Shown here piece after piece: positions 15,001 to 30,000 of a stretch of 64,000 nt of DNA. The stretch comes from Pelecanus crispus (taxonomy: Eukaryota > Chordata > Aves > Pelecaniformes > Pelecanidae): contig NC_134662.1 of NCBI RefSeq assembly GCF_030463565.1, forward strand, positions 2,046,001-2,110,000, in the 5' to 3' direction. The notes beneath the pieces were generated by a model. The model was not told where the DNA came from, did no database searches, and saw only the letters and a list, made by a program, of their open reading frames with translations. Positions within the stretch are counted from its first letter, which is position 1, and each line of letters opens with the position of its first letter. The translations under genes and the position numbers were made by a program.

Positions 15001-18000
15001 GGTATCCCGGGGAGGGCGGGGAAGGGGAAGAAGAAAAAAAAAAAAGAAAAAAGAAAGATATATTTTTCCCCAAATATTAACAGCAGCATGAAGTTTAAAT
15101 GATACCATTTTAACTATAAGGTCTCTGTGGGACATTGTTCATAACCACCTTCCTCATATGGCCCACAAAGCCTGCGAAGGGCATTAAGCAGCCGTGCCTT
15201 TTGAACACAAGAGGCTCCAAGTCCCTGACACAAGCAGCTACACACCTAGCCAGACAGCACAACAGAAGACTCAAACTGAAGATGAGCGATCAATATTCAA
15301 AGAGATCAGAGCAGCACTTAAGTATTTCTATCTTTTTAAGCTCCTACCCCTCAAGTGTTTGATTTTTTTATACAATGCTATCGAGAAAAACCACAGGAAG
15401 AAACAAACCCATTTAATCAACCTAATCAAAACACTGCTCTTCAGAGAGCACCAAGTTTGGAGCAGCATGGTTAAACATACCACCCTCAATGGGGAATGAC
15501 CAGAAAGATTTAAAATTTCTCTTACCTGTAGGGAGGGAACATGTGCTACCCTTTTGGGCACGATGGTGCTGGTGGTCTTTGAAGCCATCCCAGCTAAGGT
15601 GCAAGCTTTCAGAGAAAGGGTGGGTGCTTCAGAGTCATTGGAAGTTGTGACACTCCTGCCAGCAGCAGTTGTCTTACTACTCACGAGGCCTGCAAGAAAG
15701 AGAAAACATATTTAGGTAGAAATCCTACCACTGGGCTTCAAGTTGCCAGAATGAACTTACTATAAAAGGCCCATGCTGCAAGCTGTGATTTTTTCGAATG
15801 GAAGCCTCCAAAGGGATACAAATTGGGTAATTTTACCACCTTTCAGGCAAGGATGAAGGAACCTTCTGCCAGGAAACGTGCCTCATTTCTGTTTGTTTTG
15901 GGGTAACTGAGTCAGCAGAGTTTAAAGACGTAACCCGGACAGCTACAATGCCCTAACTGCCCATCACGTCAGCTCTGAGTCCTTCCAACTACAAAGGGCT
16001 ACCAATAAGCATTAATTAGTACTTCCCTCCTGTTCGTGCCACCTCTGAAGGCTTGAATGGAAGAGCGAATGAGGAGCAAACACACTCCAAGGAAGAAACA
16101 GAAAAAGAACAGGCCGAAGTGAGGGAGGCCGGGTGAGACAGACACGGGAACGGGGCTGTACGTCTGGTCCGTTGCTTTTCAGAACAGGACGGAGTTTCTC
16201 AGGGGAAAGACCTTCCACTGGTCACTAACAGCAAAGATTCAAGTCATGGCCAATGCCACACATCTCCTGATAGTTCCACATCTGCTCAGGAGAAGTTTAA
16301 ACAGAAGGCAGTGTCTTTTAACAGGGGGGAGGACAGGACAGCAATCACAAATAATGCTGCTGGCTTACTTTGTTTAGCTGCTGCAGAAAGGGCTACATTT
16401 GGCACGTGAGCAATCCTCTTCTTTTCTCCTGGCAAAGAAAGAGAGGCCTTTTGAACGGCCACAGCCAGCTGTGCCGCCTGCTGCTGAGCCAGCTGGATCC
16501 TCTGGTAACAGACCTCCTGAGCGGTGGGCGGACGGTACGGCCGGATTACGGGCTTGCTCGGGACCTCTGCCTGCACAGACAAGAAGTTTTAGAGCCGGCA
16601 TGCTCACCTGCTCGATCCCCACCCTCTGGCTTCCATTCACCCAAGAAAGATCTCTTTTCCTCCACCCTTCTTTGTTAGCAAATACAGGTTTTGAGATGAG
16701 ATGATCCCAACCATCTTCCAGAACAAAATATTTAGAGTCACCCACTAAAAACCATGGCATTAATGATTCACCCTCAGGCCAGGCCTCCCAGCACTCCGAC
16801 ATGTTCCTAAATTGGTAGGTGGTATTTGAACTGCTTGTTTAATGGCATGATGTTCCCCATCACTGTGCCTAACCCACTTCTGGATTCTGTCAATACTCTC
16901 AGCTCTACAGTTTTGTACTAGAAAACGAATCTAGCCCCGTGCTGCCTACTGCATGCTTCTTTAGTTTATATTGCAATGAAAATGTAACCAACTATTCTCC
17001 ATTCCCTTTTGCCACACGATGCTGAGTTTTACAGCTCGCTCCCTGTCTTTCCCATGCTGAAGAACCAGTGCCATCTACCCTCGCGTTACAGCACCTCCCT
17101 ACCTCTCAGCAGCCTTATTTCAGGTCTCTAGTTCCTGTAACTCCTCAGAAGTCTCACATATATGTATTTATGGCATTAGAGCACGACATAAACTGAGCTC
17201 TGAATTTTAAACAGGCTCTGTCCCTGCCTACTTCTGGAGGCATTTCACTGCTTCAGCCGTTACTAGCACAAACAAGTTACACATGCATTTTCTTTGATGT
17301 CTAAATTTAGGTTGCAGGAAAGGTGCCAGAAATTATGTCAGCAAAGAGAGAACTTTTCTAGCAGCAGAAGTACAAGAGAAGCAGCAGGAGTACAAACTTC
17401 TCCACAACACTTAATAACCTTTGAAATCTGTCCTTCCCTTCTGAAATTTCTTTAGAGAAGGGTGCGCTCGCACAGCCTTTGTGTAACATGGTGTTTCCGC
17501 GACCACAAATTGGGGGCAAGCTGGCACCTCCTGCATTCCTGGTCTCTGATGCTGACACCACCTTCTGGATACCAAACTGAGTGCAGGCAGCCATTAAATT
17601 GTAATTACAGACTTCCGAGCAGGACAGGACACTCATTTCTGCCTCACCTTCAATTCCTTTGGCCCACCATTTCCCCAGGCAACTAAACTCGAACTCAGCT
17701 CCCTCCACTTCTGCTTGCTCAGTCCTTGAGCTATAAATCACAAGCAAGGCTGAGCAAATATTCGACTTGGAGGGATACGGCAAAGCACGAGCCTCAGCTC
17801 TGTGCATAAAAGCAGCAGCTCAGGTCTTACGGCACCTCCTGAACAGACGTGGCAGCGGCACTGAGCTAAGATACTCCAGGAAAAGCACGTCCCAGTGCGT
17901 GCTCATGGCAGCTGCTGCTGAGCACACCAGATCGGCTCTGTTTGCCCATGCAATGGCTGTGCTGGGGCTCACATCTTTGGAAAGCATTTTGGGATCAGTT

Positions 18001-21000
18001 GTCACATTAAAAAAAAAGTATTTAAAGATTTGTACATGTCTAAAAGGCACCTATTTACAATAAATATTTGAGTTAATGAATTTCCAACCCATTTGCTTCA
18101 GTCTCTTATCTCTTCGCTTGGGAAGAAAGGGCCCTTATCAAAACACATGAACTGGCTGAAGATATGTAGTTAAATAAAATGCATTTTATTGACCTCAGGG
18201 CTTCAAATTATTAAAAGCAAAGAAACCTTTTCTAGGCAGAGAGGAAAGGAAGAACAATTAATTTGGACTACCCAGCTCAAATCAGTGCGTACGTCTCCAC
18301 TCTTACCCTGCTGGAACATAAAACTGACTAATCTGTGCTCCGCACCCGGAGGGAAACACATTAAACCCTCAGAGAAAACATGAATTAAAATCCCAGTGAG
18401 AAAGAAATTTAAAAAAATCAGAATGTCTTCCTTGCCTATTTTTTTAATTCTTCTCCTCTGTATTTAAAGTATTTTCACAATTGTGAAAGAAGAGTATCAA
18501 ACAAGATACTGTTGATCTCTTGGCTGATTCTGAACAGATATAAGGTAATGGGTTTAAACATCTGACTAAATTCCTACAGCTATCTTTTAGGTCCACAAGA
18601 CAAAGAAAAGTACCAGACACAGACTGACCTTGTGTCCAGCTAATTTTTATCTAAGTGATTGACTGAAGCTATACTGTAGAAAAATGAACATCTCAATCTA
18701 TCCCAATGAGTTACAAGGTGCAGAATCCATTTACTCTTCCACAGCTTACCCTTGGTTTTATGAAAGTTTATTAGAGTTTTGCTGCCATTTGTAACAGATG
18801 TCTAACCACTTTTTTCAGAAATCAGAAAGGGGAGGAAAGAAATCTGACATAGACAGATTCCAGCACAAACAACTCATACACTACTGCCTGAACCTGGGAC
18901 TGCATTATTTTCCAGTGTCATAACAGGACAGAAATCCTCACTTTAAAGAATCTAAACTTCTGTTTCTAAAAGCTGCACTTACATTTCCTTGTTTGACAAG
19001 ATGAGAGATCCTTCTCTTTTGGCCAGGAAACAAGGTAGTTAAATTATCTTCTGTCTTTTCTTCATTTCCTTCCTCTTTGGATAGCTGGAAAACAAAAGAA
19101 AACAAGCTTCCAAAATTGAACAGACTTGAAGATCCTGCCCAATAAGGAGATCTGAAAAGTCTCCTTTTGGGTTAACAGAAAGTCCTTGCAGGTGGCAGGT
19201 GAGAACAACATGTGGTCAGCTGCTGAACTACTAAAAAAAAACTTTGCTTTGAACCCAAGAGCCACTGATGAAGCCAGCGAACAGCAGCGTTACAGTTGGC
19301 ACCCAAGCAGTCGCTCCACGAGCTGTGAGCTAGGCACCATTGGCACGATGCAGGGCAGCCCTACCACGAGAAACCTGAACGCCCTTCTCCTGCCAGCCGC
19401 TCACACACCTCACCTTTCACGGCATTCTTAAAATCCAGGGGGGGTTGGGGTTTGTTTTTTTTTTTTTTTTTTTTGAAAGAACTTGTGAGCTGACTCATTT
19501 CTGCCCTCATAGAACATGCTGCCAGAGCAGGTCCTGAAAACCTGCTCGACACCAAAGCACGGTGCCCCCACTCCGCATTTAGGGAAACGTTTCTCTGTAG
19601 GTCTATCCGCAGCCATATCTGCAGAAGGAGTGCGGTGACAAATCCCCAGGTCACACACTTCTATGGCCAGAAACCCAGGAGGAAGTAACAGCACCTCTCC
19701 AGCTCAACTACTTCTGAGCTAACATCCCAGGCTTGCTGCTGCGGGGGGGAAACCACTTCAAAATCTGCCTTGAATTTGACTCGGATGTTCATTTATACAA
19801 AACACGCTTCACAAGTTTATTTTTCAAAACTCTAGCAGCTCTCCAGTCAATCTTGCTTTCAGTTTTCCAGCAAAACCGCTGGCAAAGCTCTGAGCAGAGA
19901 CGAGCCCGACAATCCCTTGGAAATTCAGCGACAGAGCTGAAGGCTGGATTTGGGGATGAGCGCAGCCTCCGCTCAGGCTGAGCTCACGATCCTCGCCACA
20001 AGGCCATTCCGGATGAGCACTTCGCAGTGAATCACTTCGCTCTCTAGGAACTCGGCAATTCTCTTAATTCAGTTACATCCCTAATAAACTCTCTCACAAA
20101 GCAATCCTTCGCAATGGAAAAGTACCGCACTGCCCACGCGTATCTTCCCTCCAGACTAGCACGTTACTGGGACCAAATGACATGGGCTCCATCGACGAAA
20201 TTATTCCATAAACAAATTCCCCGTGACCAATCCCACCTGCCAGAAATGCAGTGGGAAGCAGGTACCTACTTACAAACACCCATCTCGCAAAGGAGGACCC
20301 CTCTGCTGCAATGCTTGTTCCTTCCTTTCCAAAACAGGAGGAAATTAAAATAAAATTTTAGTGCAGGGATGTAAGGTAAAGCACACACAAAGGAAACACA
20401 CGTGGCTGCTGACAGCTGAACATTGCCACTCCATGCCAGAATTAACTGTTTGCAGTGAGTGGCAGCCCCTGGTTCAGCATTTTCTGAATTCAGTCCATTT
20501 TGAATCATCCCGTATTTGGAAAGCTCTAAACGGATTAGTATTTCCCACTATAGATTGCGTGCCCTTATACTATTTTCACTTAAACCAGGCAATTTGAAGA
20601 AACAAAGCCAAAAATAAAGCGCTCATTCCTAGCCGGGAATTACACTAAACACTGAAGAAAGCACGCTGAATTTTAAACAAGCAAAATCAAGTAATGCTTA
20701 ATAGGTCAGAAGAAAATCATTACATACAACTGCTTTATATAGTTTCTTCTACCCAGGCATTTCGTGCAAGTGTAGAAAAGGTCTTTACTTGTCAGCAACG
20801 CAGACGTCTCTCAGAACAGATCAGGGACGTTATTGCAACAGAGAATTCAGCAAAAAGCTTTAATAGTCCAGCTATTCTTTTCAAAAGATGAGCTCTCCTC
20901 CCCGTGCTGCAGATCCTGGCTCACTTTGTCCTCCACACACAGATTGTCATGAATAGAAGAATTTTATTCACGGCCGCTTCACCCACCCAACTAACAAAAG

Positions 21001-24000
21001 CCTGAAAACCAGCACCAATTCCTGATGCCATTTTTAGAGTAAAAGTCAACAACCAACCATACCAGGAGAAACTGGCTTTCTACCATGCAGCCGCATGGTT
21101 CCTGCTGCACCCACCCTGCCCCTCCTTCAGATCAGCAATTCCAAAGGGAGCTTTGCTGTGTTTGAAAGGGTCTAAACTGGGACACGCTGGAAGCCCTGAT
21201 GAAGTCCCAGTACCTCCACTACCTTTCAGACACAGGCTAGCTCTGCAGCTGAAGCCACTCAGTAATTCCTTGGATAGATGGACACAGCCTTGGACACCCC
21301 CTGCCCCCCCCGCCCCCAGAGGGCACCTGATTTTGTCACCTTGCCCCACTAAGCCTCCCAGGTAATACAGCTGACTCAGCAACCCCGATACCTCCGCACT
21401 GCAGCCAGATGTGCCAGATAATGCCAGAGACAGGTTTTAGGGTGTTTTCTCAATGTTGCCAAATGTGTCACCTTTTTCTTTTTTTAAAGCTCTTTCCAAT
21501 CCAATTCCCTGAACACCTGCTCTGTACGCAAGCAAAATCATCCCAACCAGAAAACCTGGGCGTGCTGGCTTGGACAGCAAGTCAAACAATCCTGCCCGTG
21601 CACAGGCAGCCGCTCCCGGATCAAGGGTTTGCTCTTGTTGCCCAGTTGAACTTGGATGTCGGAAGATGAAGGATGAGTTTTGTCTGCTCCTACTTCCCTG
21701 CCTCAGAGGCTGTCAGAGGATCACAGCCAGCAGCTGCTTTCTAGCCTTTTACACTTGCTCCGTTCTGTTGTAAGCTTGGAAAACAAGCGTCTTGCATCCT
21801 CTGGGGACCACCTCAAGTCACTGGCAGAAGCCTTTTTATGTAAATGCTGTCTTTTTACCCCCTTATTCTGAAACTCCTTGTACCTTTTGAAGAAATTTTA
21901 CCCTCCATTTCTTATTTGTGCCACCTACAAGGTATCCAGAGATCCTCGTAAAATACCTGCAGTATGCATTTAAAATAGGAAACAGTAATTTGGGGAGTCT
22001 CTGAAGTGTCCAGTGCGAACTACATTGACTTACTTGCACCAGCACACTGTCCTGGTTCTACCTGCCACTACATTCCTTAAACCATGCTGTAACAACAAGG
22101 CATTGCCCGGATTAGTGAACTTGGATTAGCTTTGAAACACCCACAACAAACTCTCTGAAGCCTTCTCTCCAGCCATCCAGGCCACCATGGTTCTTCGGCC
22201 AGATGGAGACAGAAGTACCCGATAACCCTGAAAGCTAAAGGCCTTCCACAGAAAAGGTAACTGAAGCCTTACATTTCACAGCAGCTTTCAATCCAGCAGG
22301 CAAATTCAGGTGCAAACTCTTCAAAGCACTCAGTCATTACAAGGATGAGATTCTTCCAACATATGGAGTCTCCCTCCATAGCCCTCTTCAGCTACACTGC
22401 GAAACTAAACCAGAATCCTTTCACATTTAGATGTGAGAGAACCAACCAACCCAAACCAGCATTACCTGTTTCCCCAGCCTTCCCTTGTCTTCAGTTTTCA
22501 CATCTGTAGATTCATTAAAAATCCTGAGACACTCTTCCATTGGATCTGACTCGAAGTCCAAGTCTTTCTCAAGGATGGAATAATCAATGTCATCGGATGT
22601 TGAGGAAGACGACGATGACTTTGACAATTTAGAGCGCTTCACTTTCTTTGTCGCTTCGTTTTCACTCTCAGAGTCTGAACCACAGTCATCACCATCCGAG
22701 TCCGAGCTCACGTCAAGTAACGTGGATGGCAAAGGCTGGCCTTTGTCATCGTCATCTCCACTCTCATCACCAAACAGGTCAACATGACTCAAACTCTGCT
22801 GCTTCCGACCCTTCTTTGGATCTCCTCTTTCTGTAGAGCCGACCTTTTCTTTCTTTCGCTCCTGTGCTGGAGTCTTGGTCCCTTTCTCTTTCTTTTTACG
22901 ATCACAGGTTTCCTTACCATTCTTCACATCAGCTGTTTTCAGCTTGGAGTCTTTCTTGCTGCTCCCCAGCTTCTCCGTACTAGAGCCTTTGATGACACCC
23001 TCACTCTTGCTTTTCCCTGAACTACTGCTAGTGGACTTGGATTTTTCTTTCTTAAGCCCGTCCATTTTTTCTGACTTTTGTTTTTCAGGTTTCTTTAAAT
23101 TCCCATCGGTTTTCACTTTGATACTTTTATCTTTGCAGTTTTTCTCTTCGTTTTTGGTTTTTAATTTTTCTTCTTTCTTGAGCACTTTGTCTTTTTCTGT
23201 ATTTTTACTTTTCTCCTTCTTACCAACCTCACTGAGGCCAGGTGTTTTACTAACATCTGATTTCTTCCTTTTTGTTTTGTCTTTTGAGTCTTTGTTTTTA
23301 TTTTCAATTTCCTGGTCATTCTTACCAGAACACAATTTTGCTGCTTTTGCATTCTTGTCTGGTAAGTTTTTGTCAAGACTTTTCTGTGAACTTGGAAGGT
23401 CTTCCACACCATATTGTGCCGCCACTTCTTTGCTATCCTGGGAAGTAAAGTCATCCAGTTTGGTGCTCTGTTCTTTGCTGGATAACCCGTCATTTGATTC
23501 ACTTTCAGAACCAGCCTTTGACTGCGAACTAACAGAAGTTGGCTTATATTCCACATCAGCCTCATCTTCAGAGGAAGAGAACCTGGCACACACTTCATAG
23601 TCATCGAGTAGTTCACAGACCTTCTTTCGCGATGGAGAATAAGATTCCTCATAACTAGACACCCTACCCCTTTTAGACCCCTTTGGCTCCTTTGTTGTGG
23701 CTTTGCTCAAAAGCCTGGCTGAGTAATTCGAAAGCGGGTCATATTCCAAGTCTGTAGAAGGCTTAGAGTCATCAATCACATATTTATTGTTAGTGACAGT
23801 GCTACTGTATTTTTTATTCTGTACTACAGCCTTGGGAACATATTCCAGTGAGCTACCTTTAGATCGGGATGTATCCAAAGTGTATTTACTTGACCGGCTA
23901 GCAGCTGCGAGAGGAGTAGGGTTGTAGTCCGAGTTATTATTAAAGTTGTAGCTACCTGGATTATATTCTAAGGAGGTAAATGAATCATTTTGTGTCCCAG

Positions 24001-27000
24001 CAGCTGACACAGGTGTATCTGAAATGAGCGAGGAGGCCTCTGAAGCACTGAACTCCTTTGTTGTTTCTAGCAGCTCCTCATACTTTTTCTGCTCTCTCTC
24101 AACTTCGTTTTTGACTGCCTCGATGGCCTTGTTGACCAGCTCCAGCTCCAGAATACCAGGTGTCACATCTGTAATGTCAGCCAGCGTGCCATCCTCTGCC
24201 TCCAGCGAGGGCCTCGGAAGCTCTGGGTTGTAGGGATCATAGCCTCGTTCTGTAAAAGAGAAGGAAAAAATAATTTACTGTGAGCAATTTAGGTAAAATT
24301 TTCTTTGGAGTAAAATGTAAAAAAGGTCTTTTTAAGGTCTGCTCTCATCAAAAGCCATACAGAAAGACACTACGAAAAGCCTTGCTCTCGTCACCACAGA
24401 AGAGACGTTTGATACCAAGCCACCCGTGACATTCTCTGGCCAGCAGCAGGTGTGTGGCTAGACTAGATTTTACAAACTATTCCTGGGCCTTAAGCACTAA
24501 AGATCTATTAACAAAGTGCTTTTATTACTCATGGAAAACCTCTATAAATTAAATAATCTTCAGGGCACCAAAGAATAATCACTGTATTAGGACCAAGAGG
24601 AGCTGAGTATGCGCACAATTATCTGCTTAACTCAATGAAACAACCAAGGAAGGAAAGAGGATTCTAGTAGGAAAAGTGTGGATTAGTTTCTCATTTCTCG
24701 ATGCCAATGCCTACAGCCCACTGAAAGCCTCCAATAGTCCTCAAAGCTCAGTATTTCTCACTGCAGCTGCAGGAAAACCAGTCTGATTTAGACTGACAAA
24801 CTGAGTGCTGCTAATACGAAAAAACTACAGATCCAAAGGCAACACAACTCAACCACACAGAACCACCACCAAGACAGGAACATTAAACACCCAGAACATT
24901 TTTCTGACATTTGTCCTTTCAGACAAGTCCCTTAGGTGGCCTCTCTTACACAGGCATTTCTAGGACTACAAACAGAGCACACGCCGTGACCTTGCTGCAT
25001 GGCTCTTCCGACCACAGCTCTACAGGAGAGCTTTTGGTGAGCGATGGTCCACAATACGGAACAATATGGAAATGCTAAAGCAACCCATTCAAGGGAGAAC
25101 TTACAACCGGTTCTTGTAACGTTCATGTTGAAAAGGACATGGGAGCAGTTGTCACAAGTATAAACACTCTCTACTTTCTGCCACGGTGTTCCAAGCTCTC
25201 CCACCTACCTTTCCAACTCATGGTGAAAAGGAAGGGAAAAGGACAGCATTCAGGTGCGTGTGCAGAGCGACAGGCACACTGCTTGCCAAAGAACAGGCAG
25301 GAAAAACTTCACCTTGAAAAATCAGACTAGCAATGGAGGAACCCAGCAATAAAGATGACTGCATTTAGCAAGCTAACAGAAGCTACAGGTAAGTTAATGG
25401 CTGCTTTTTTACTTTGAACAGTTTTCAGTCCTTGTTTTATCATAGTGCCTCTGGATGCTGCTATTCCAGAGGAACTTTCTGTTATTTCCTAGAAGGATAG
25501 TAGTAATACTGGCTTTCCAGCATGAATATGTAGAAGGATAAAACAATAAGCAGAGAGATAAAAGACAGGAAAAAAACCAACCTCTCAGGTCTAACAGGGA
25601 TGACAGAATTTCTTGTAACAGCCAGAAACAGTGTTTACAGGAGTCATTTCTACCATTCTCACAAGACTGAGGGGTTTTTTTCAGAGGATCCATGAATGCA
25701 CAGCTCCCTTTGGTAATAAGAAGAGAACCTGTCTAGCTGTTGGCAGAACTAGCCTCCAAGCAAGCAGAATAATAGAGACTGGATTAAAATAAAGGCAGTG
25801 GTTTCCTAAAACACTTTTTACCCCCTTGGGTTTGCAAAGTTTTCTTCCAAACCAATTAGCTCCTGATTGAGCGGGGACTCTGGGCAATTGCAGCATGATG
25901 TCACCATCTTCCAAAGAACAGTCTGAGCTGTGCTCAGGACCAGAAATGTGGGGAAAAAGGATCAAGGTGATATATTTCTATAACTAGCTGCCCCTCCACC
26001 TATTGCAAAGTGCTTTACAACCAAGACACAAAGAGCATTTCCAAAGCTAGTGTCTGCGCTTCCCCGTTACGATGCCCAGCACAGCTCAGGCCCTGGGGGG
26101 AGCGGGAGGGAGATGGCAAACCAGAGCAGCTCAGCGGATGGTGTACACCAGACAGACAGACTGATATCCACAGCCTCGTCAGAAAAAGAAACCATGAAGA
26201 AACGCAGGTAACTAGGAAAAAAACCAGGAGCAAACCTAGATGCAAAGTGTCATCATCAAGGCTAGTATATATAAACGGATTTTCAAAATAATTAGGTATA
26301 AATATTAGCCTCACAGCTGATAAAGAACAGAGCGCCCTCCATACCCACCACCTCCTTTCTCACCACCTCGCGAAACATCAGTTCCATAGTGGAAGAGAAG
26401 ACCTGTGCAGTGAAGCGTGGAGGAGTCAGCTATTACCCTCTAACTCAAGATAGAGACCTAAAATTTAGCACAAGCATTGTTAAGGGAACAGCTGAAAGCC
26501 CGGTAATTTGCGCAGAGATAAGTATTAGGTGGGCTATGAACAAACAGAGGCAAGAACACACAGTCTGGATCTGAAGACTTGCAAAAAAACCCCACTACCA
26601 CACCAAAAAAAACCCCAAACCCCAAACTACACAAAAGACATTTTGTCCATGCAGAAAAGCAAACTATTTTAAATATATCAGGATACAGAGAAAGTAGAAG
26701 ACGACCTAAGCACAGCCCCGGTGTCTGATTCTCTGCTGTTCATCTACAGTATAAAACTAATTTGCACATTTTCTTTCAATGGAATGACCAGATGTAAAAA
26801 TACATTACAATCTCCAAGAATGCCTGCAGGCTTTGAGATATCGTCATGAAAGAGCTCTTTTGTAGGTGTGTAGGAGGCCTGATGGATTACCCAAGTGCCG
26901 CTGATCAAAGGCTACCTTTTCCATGAAAGACACTTGTGTAAGTGGGCTCCGCGATCCTAATCGGGACCGTCACCTTTGGCCGTGATGCGTTTGCAGATAA

Positions 27001-30000
27001 TGTAGTGGAAACACAAGCAGAAGGGTGTTTTATTTTTATACATATATACACACACACACGGAGAGCCATATACACACAAGTCCTCAAAGTCAGAGAAATT
27101 AAATAACGCTGTCTGAAATCAGGCCAGCGTTTCAGATGCCCAGTTATACTCCTAGGAACCTAGGAGAGGATCTCTGCGCACCTGAGCCCAGTCCCACGCA
27201 GGCAGGCACCCAGCTACACCCACACACCCCTTCCTACACCTGGATACAGCATTCAAGGGAGTCTTATTCAGCTTTTGCATTTATTCCTCTCCATTTCAAA
27301 CACTAATATGAATACCGTGGTGTAAAGAAAGATTACTACAAGGTTAACTACACTGTTGTTGCTATTCTGATATACGAGGTGTCTGCAGTATTTCTGCTGA
27401 AGCAAAATGAGTGAGAGGCACCACGTAGTGAAGTAACTTTTTGGATGGATGTAAAATTGAAGGTCTACACTGTCCTTTGAGAATCATGAGATAATGAGAC
27501 TTGAGATGACAACTCCTCATAGGAATTGTGAACTCAACTACTATCAGGACACTCTTTAAAATACATTAATTTATTAAAATAGTTTGCACCTCAGACATAT
27601 GAAATAGTCCTTCTGAGACACAAAAAGGTGACGTTAACATCAACACTATACAAAACAAGTTATTAATAATTTACATAGGACCTCAGCGAACAATTTACTT
27701 AACCTAGAACTACTTTAGAATATACCAAAATGAACTGCACTTAAATCAGCCATTTCAGCACCAAATATTCAGAAGCGTAAAACAAGAGTCTTCAAAAAAA
27801 AAAAACCCAAGGTCGATCTTTTTTCCTGGTTACAGTCACATTGGTTCTGGGAAATGAGGCCTCAGTTCTGAGGTGGAGCAGTTTTATTACAGAGCTTGTA
27901 TAAGCCAGCAAGTCCTTGCTGTACACTGGTCCTTCTAGTTTTTGCAACAGGCAAAGGCAGTAAACAAAGGCTGACATTAAATGAATAATGGGAGTACAAG
28001 GTCACCTGCTTGATGTTAAAACTTATTTTACAGTGAATCATTCTGAAGAAAAAGATGTCTTTTTTTTTCCCAAGCACCCTACCAGAACACATACTTCAGA
28101 TGTTTTAAATACAGAAAAGCCCGAATGTATGACGGGTACTGGTCATTGTAAACATGCAGGTTTTGGAAGAGGAGTCAAGCTCTTGCACGCACGTGGGACA
28201 CAGATGACAACTACCTTCCTTCCAGATATAGCACAGAGTTGCTAAGCAGCAGCAGCTGCTGCTAAACAAAAGGGAGACAAAAATTAGAAACTTTCAAATT
28301 TACAGCAATTTGGATCTCAAAACAGAAGGGTTTGCTGGCCAAGCTGCAGGGCGACCAGCACAGGCCAAAAGACAGCAAACATTTTGAAGACCCACCGCTG
28401 CTGAAGTCACCCATTTTCCTGGGTCACCTGGAGCTGGTAACAAAAGGTGCATTCATCGGGAGATGGGGAAGGTGAAAGCTGTTGGGAGACCTCTTTGGAG
28501 GAAAAAAAAAAAAAAAAAAAGGCATTTTTATTTTAACGTCATCAGAACAAGTCTGTCAGCTTAACAGCTTGCCTGTGTTTACAGTGCTAGTACTTAGGCA
28601 AATGCACAACCTTTGCCATTACCGAAAAATTATCACCACTGGAAAATTATTTTAAGCTTTTCATTTAATGCTTCACAGAAGAGACAGTGGTTTCTCAAGA
28701 ACAAAATGTTTCAAAAAGGCTTTACCAGCAGGCTGAGCTTTGCTACTCTTCAGAATTAAACAGCGCAAAAGAAATGGCAGTTTTTGGCGCAGAACTCATT
28801 TGCGAGTACCCAAAGCAAATTTCCAACAATTAATTTAACAGTAATATCCAACCACTTGGAAATAATTAACACTGAGATTTAAAATAGCACATTTCAAATA
28901 ATTATCCAGAGTAAATGGGTTAGGAGGGCAGGTAAGAGGAGCTAAGAGAAATGATTCTTCCACTTTAAATATAACCCTAGTCCTAATGATCTTTTTTGCT
29001 CCTTCTTTCTCTTTTTAAATACTAAAATCAAGTATTGAAAGCACAGATAACCTTGTGCTGCTCTAAGAACGTAAGGGAAGCAAGGTCTGAGAGGTATTAC
29101 AGCCAGTCTAGTCCACAGCGGCGTCTCTCTACGCACCCCGCTCCTTGCATTTGTTACTCCGTGAGAGGTATTTGACACCATTGTCAAAGCACATCATGAA
29201 CCAACACAGTCATTTCTTTAGAGGAAAAAAGGAAGCAAATATGAGAAAAGAAAGTCTCATATTAGCAAGGCTGAAAAAAAGTTTGAACAGTCATCCATCA
29301 CAGTGCGGTATTTTTAAACCTGCTGTGACAAAGCCTGTTTAAGCTGGGGGCATGGTTTCACCAGATGTTGTCAGCCAACGCAAGTGCCCGGTGCCACCGA
29401 GGGACCGTCTCCGTGGGCTGACCTGCTTGACCAGGGGCTTCACCGGAGGGCGTCACAGCCAGCACGAGGAGGGGCGGATCGCGCCACGGGACAAGAGCAG
29501 CCAGAAATCATCCTCGTGCAAGCCATAAACCTCAGCCACCGACTGACGCGCTGCGGCCGGAGAGACACGGACCTGCCCGAGTGGATTCAATCCAGCAAGG
29601 GAGCAGCTCCAACATGGGCCGTGTCAATCCCGAGCAGGCGGCTGGGAATGACTCACCTGGGTAGGAAACTCACTTTGACAGGAGGACATTAGGGCACACC
29701 CCTCGAAGCAGCTCAGACAGCAACATGCAGGGAAACAGCACACACCTAATTTTATTCAAGAAAATGCAATTTTGTGCAGTTTTGCCTCTGGCGCAGCAGA
29801 AAAGGCATCTAAAAGGTCCTGAAGCCTACTAAATATGGTAGCTTCACCCTCTTGATAGCCTCACAGACAGCCCTGGAGGACAGCTGGGACCGCCACTGCT
29901 TCACACAGCAACACTAGTTAAATCCAAGGATGCAGAAGCCAGAACAAGACGGTCTGGCCCATGCAAGAGCCATCCTTCACATTCCTCTACTGCCACAGTG

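Noticed and set aside
17358-17807. 149-codon minus-strand ORF in REXO1 intron 3
   Set aside because: It has no homology, ends in a poly-Leu run from simple sequence, and lacks splice signals linking it to REXO1.
22875-23600. 241-codon plus-strand ORF rich in Phe/Leu/Ser
   Set aside because: It is the antisense of the Lys/Ser-rich part of REXO1 exon 2 (AAG/AAA read as CTT/TTT).
26585-26640. CCCCAAA repeats suggestive of interstitial telomere-like sequence
   Set aside because: Only two or three imperfect units within an A/C-rich stretch, and not the vertebrate TTAGGG repeat.
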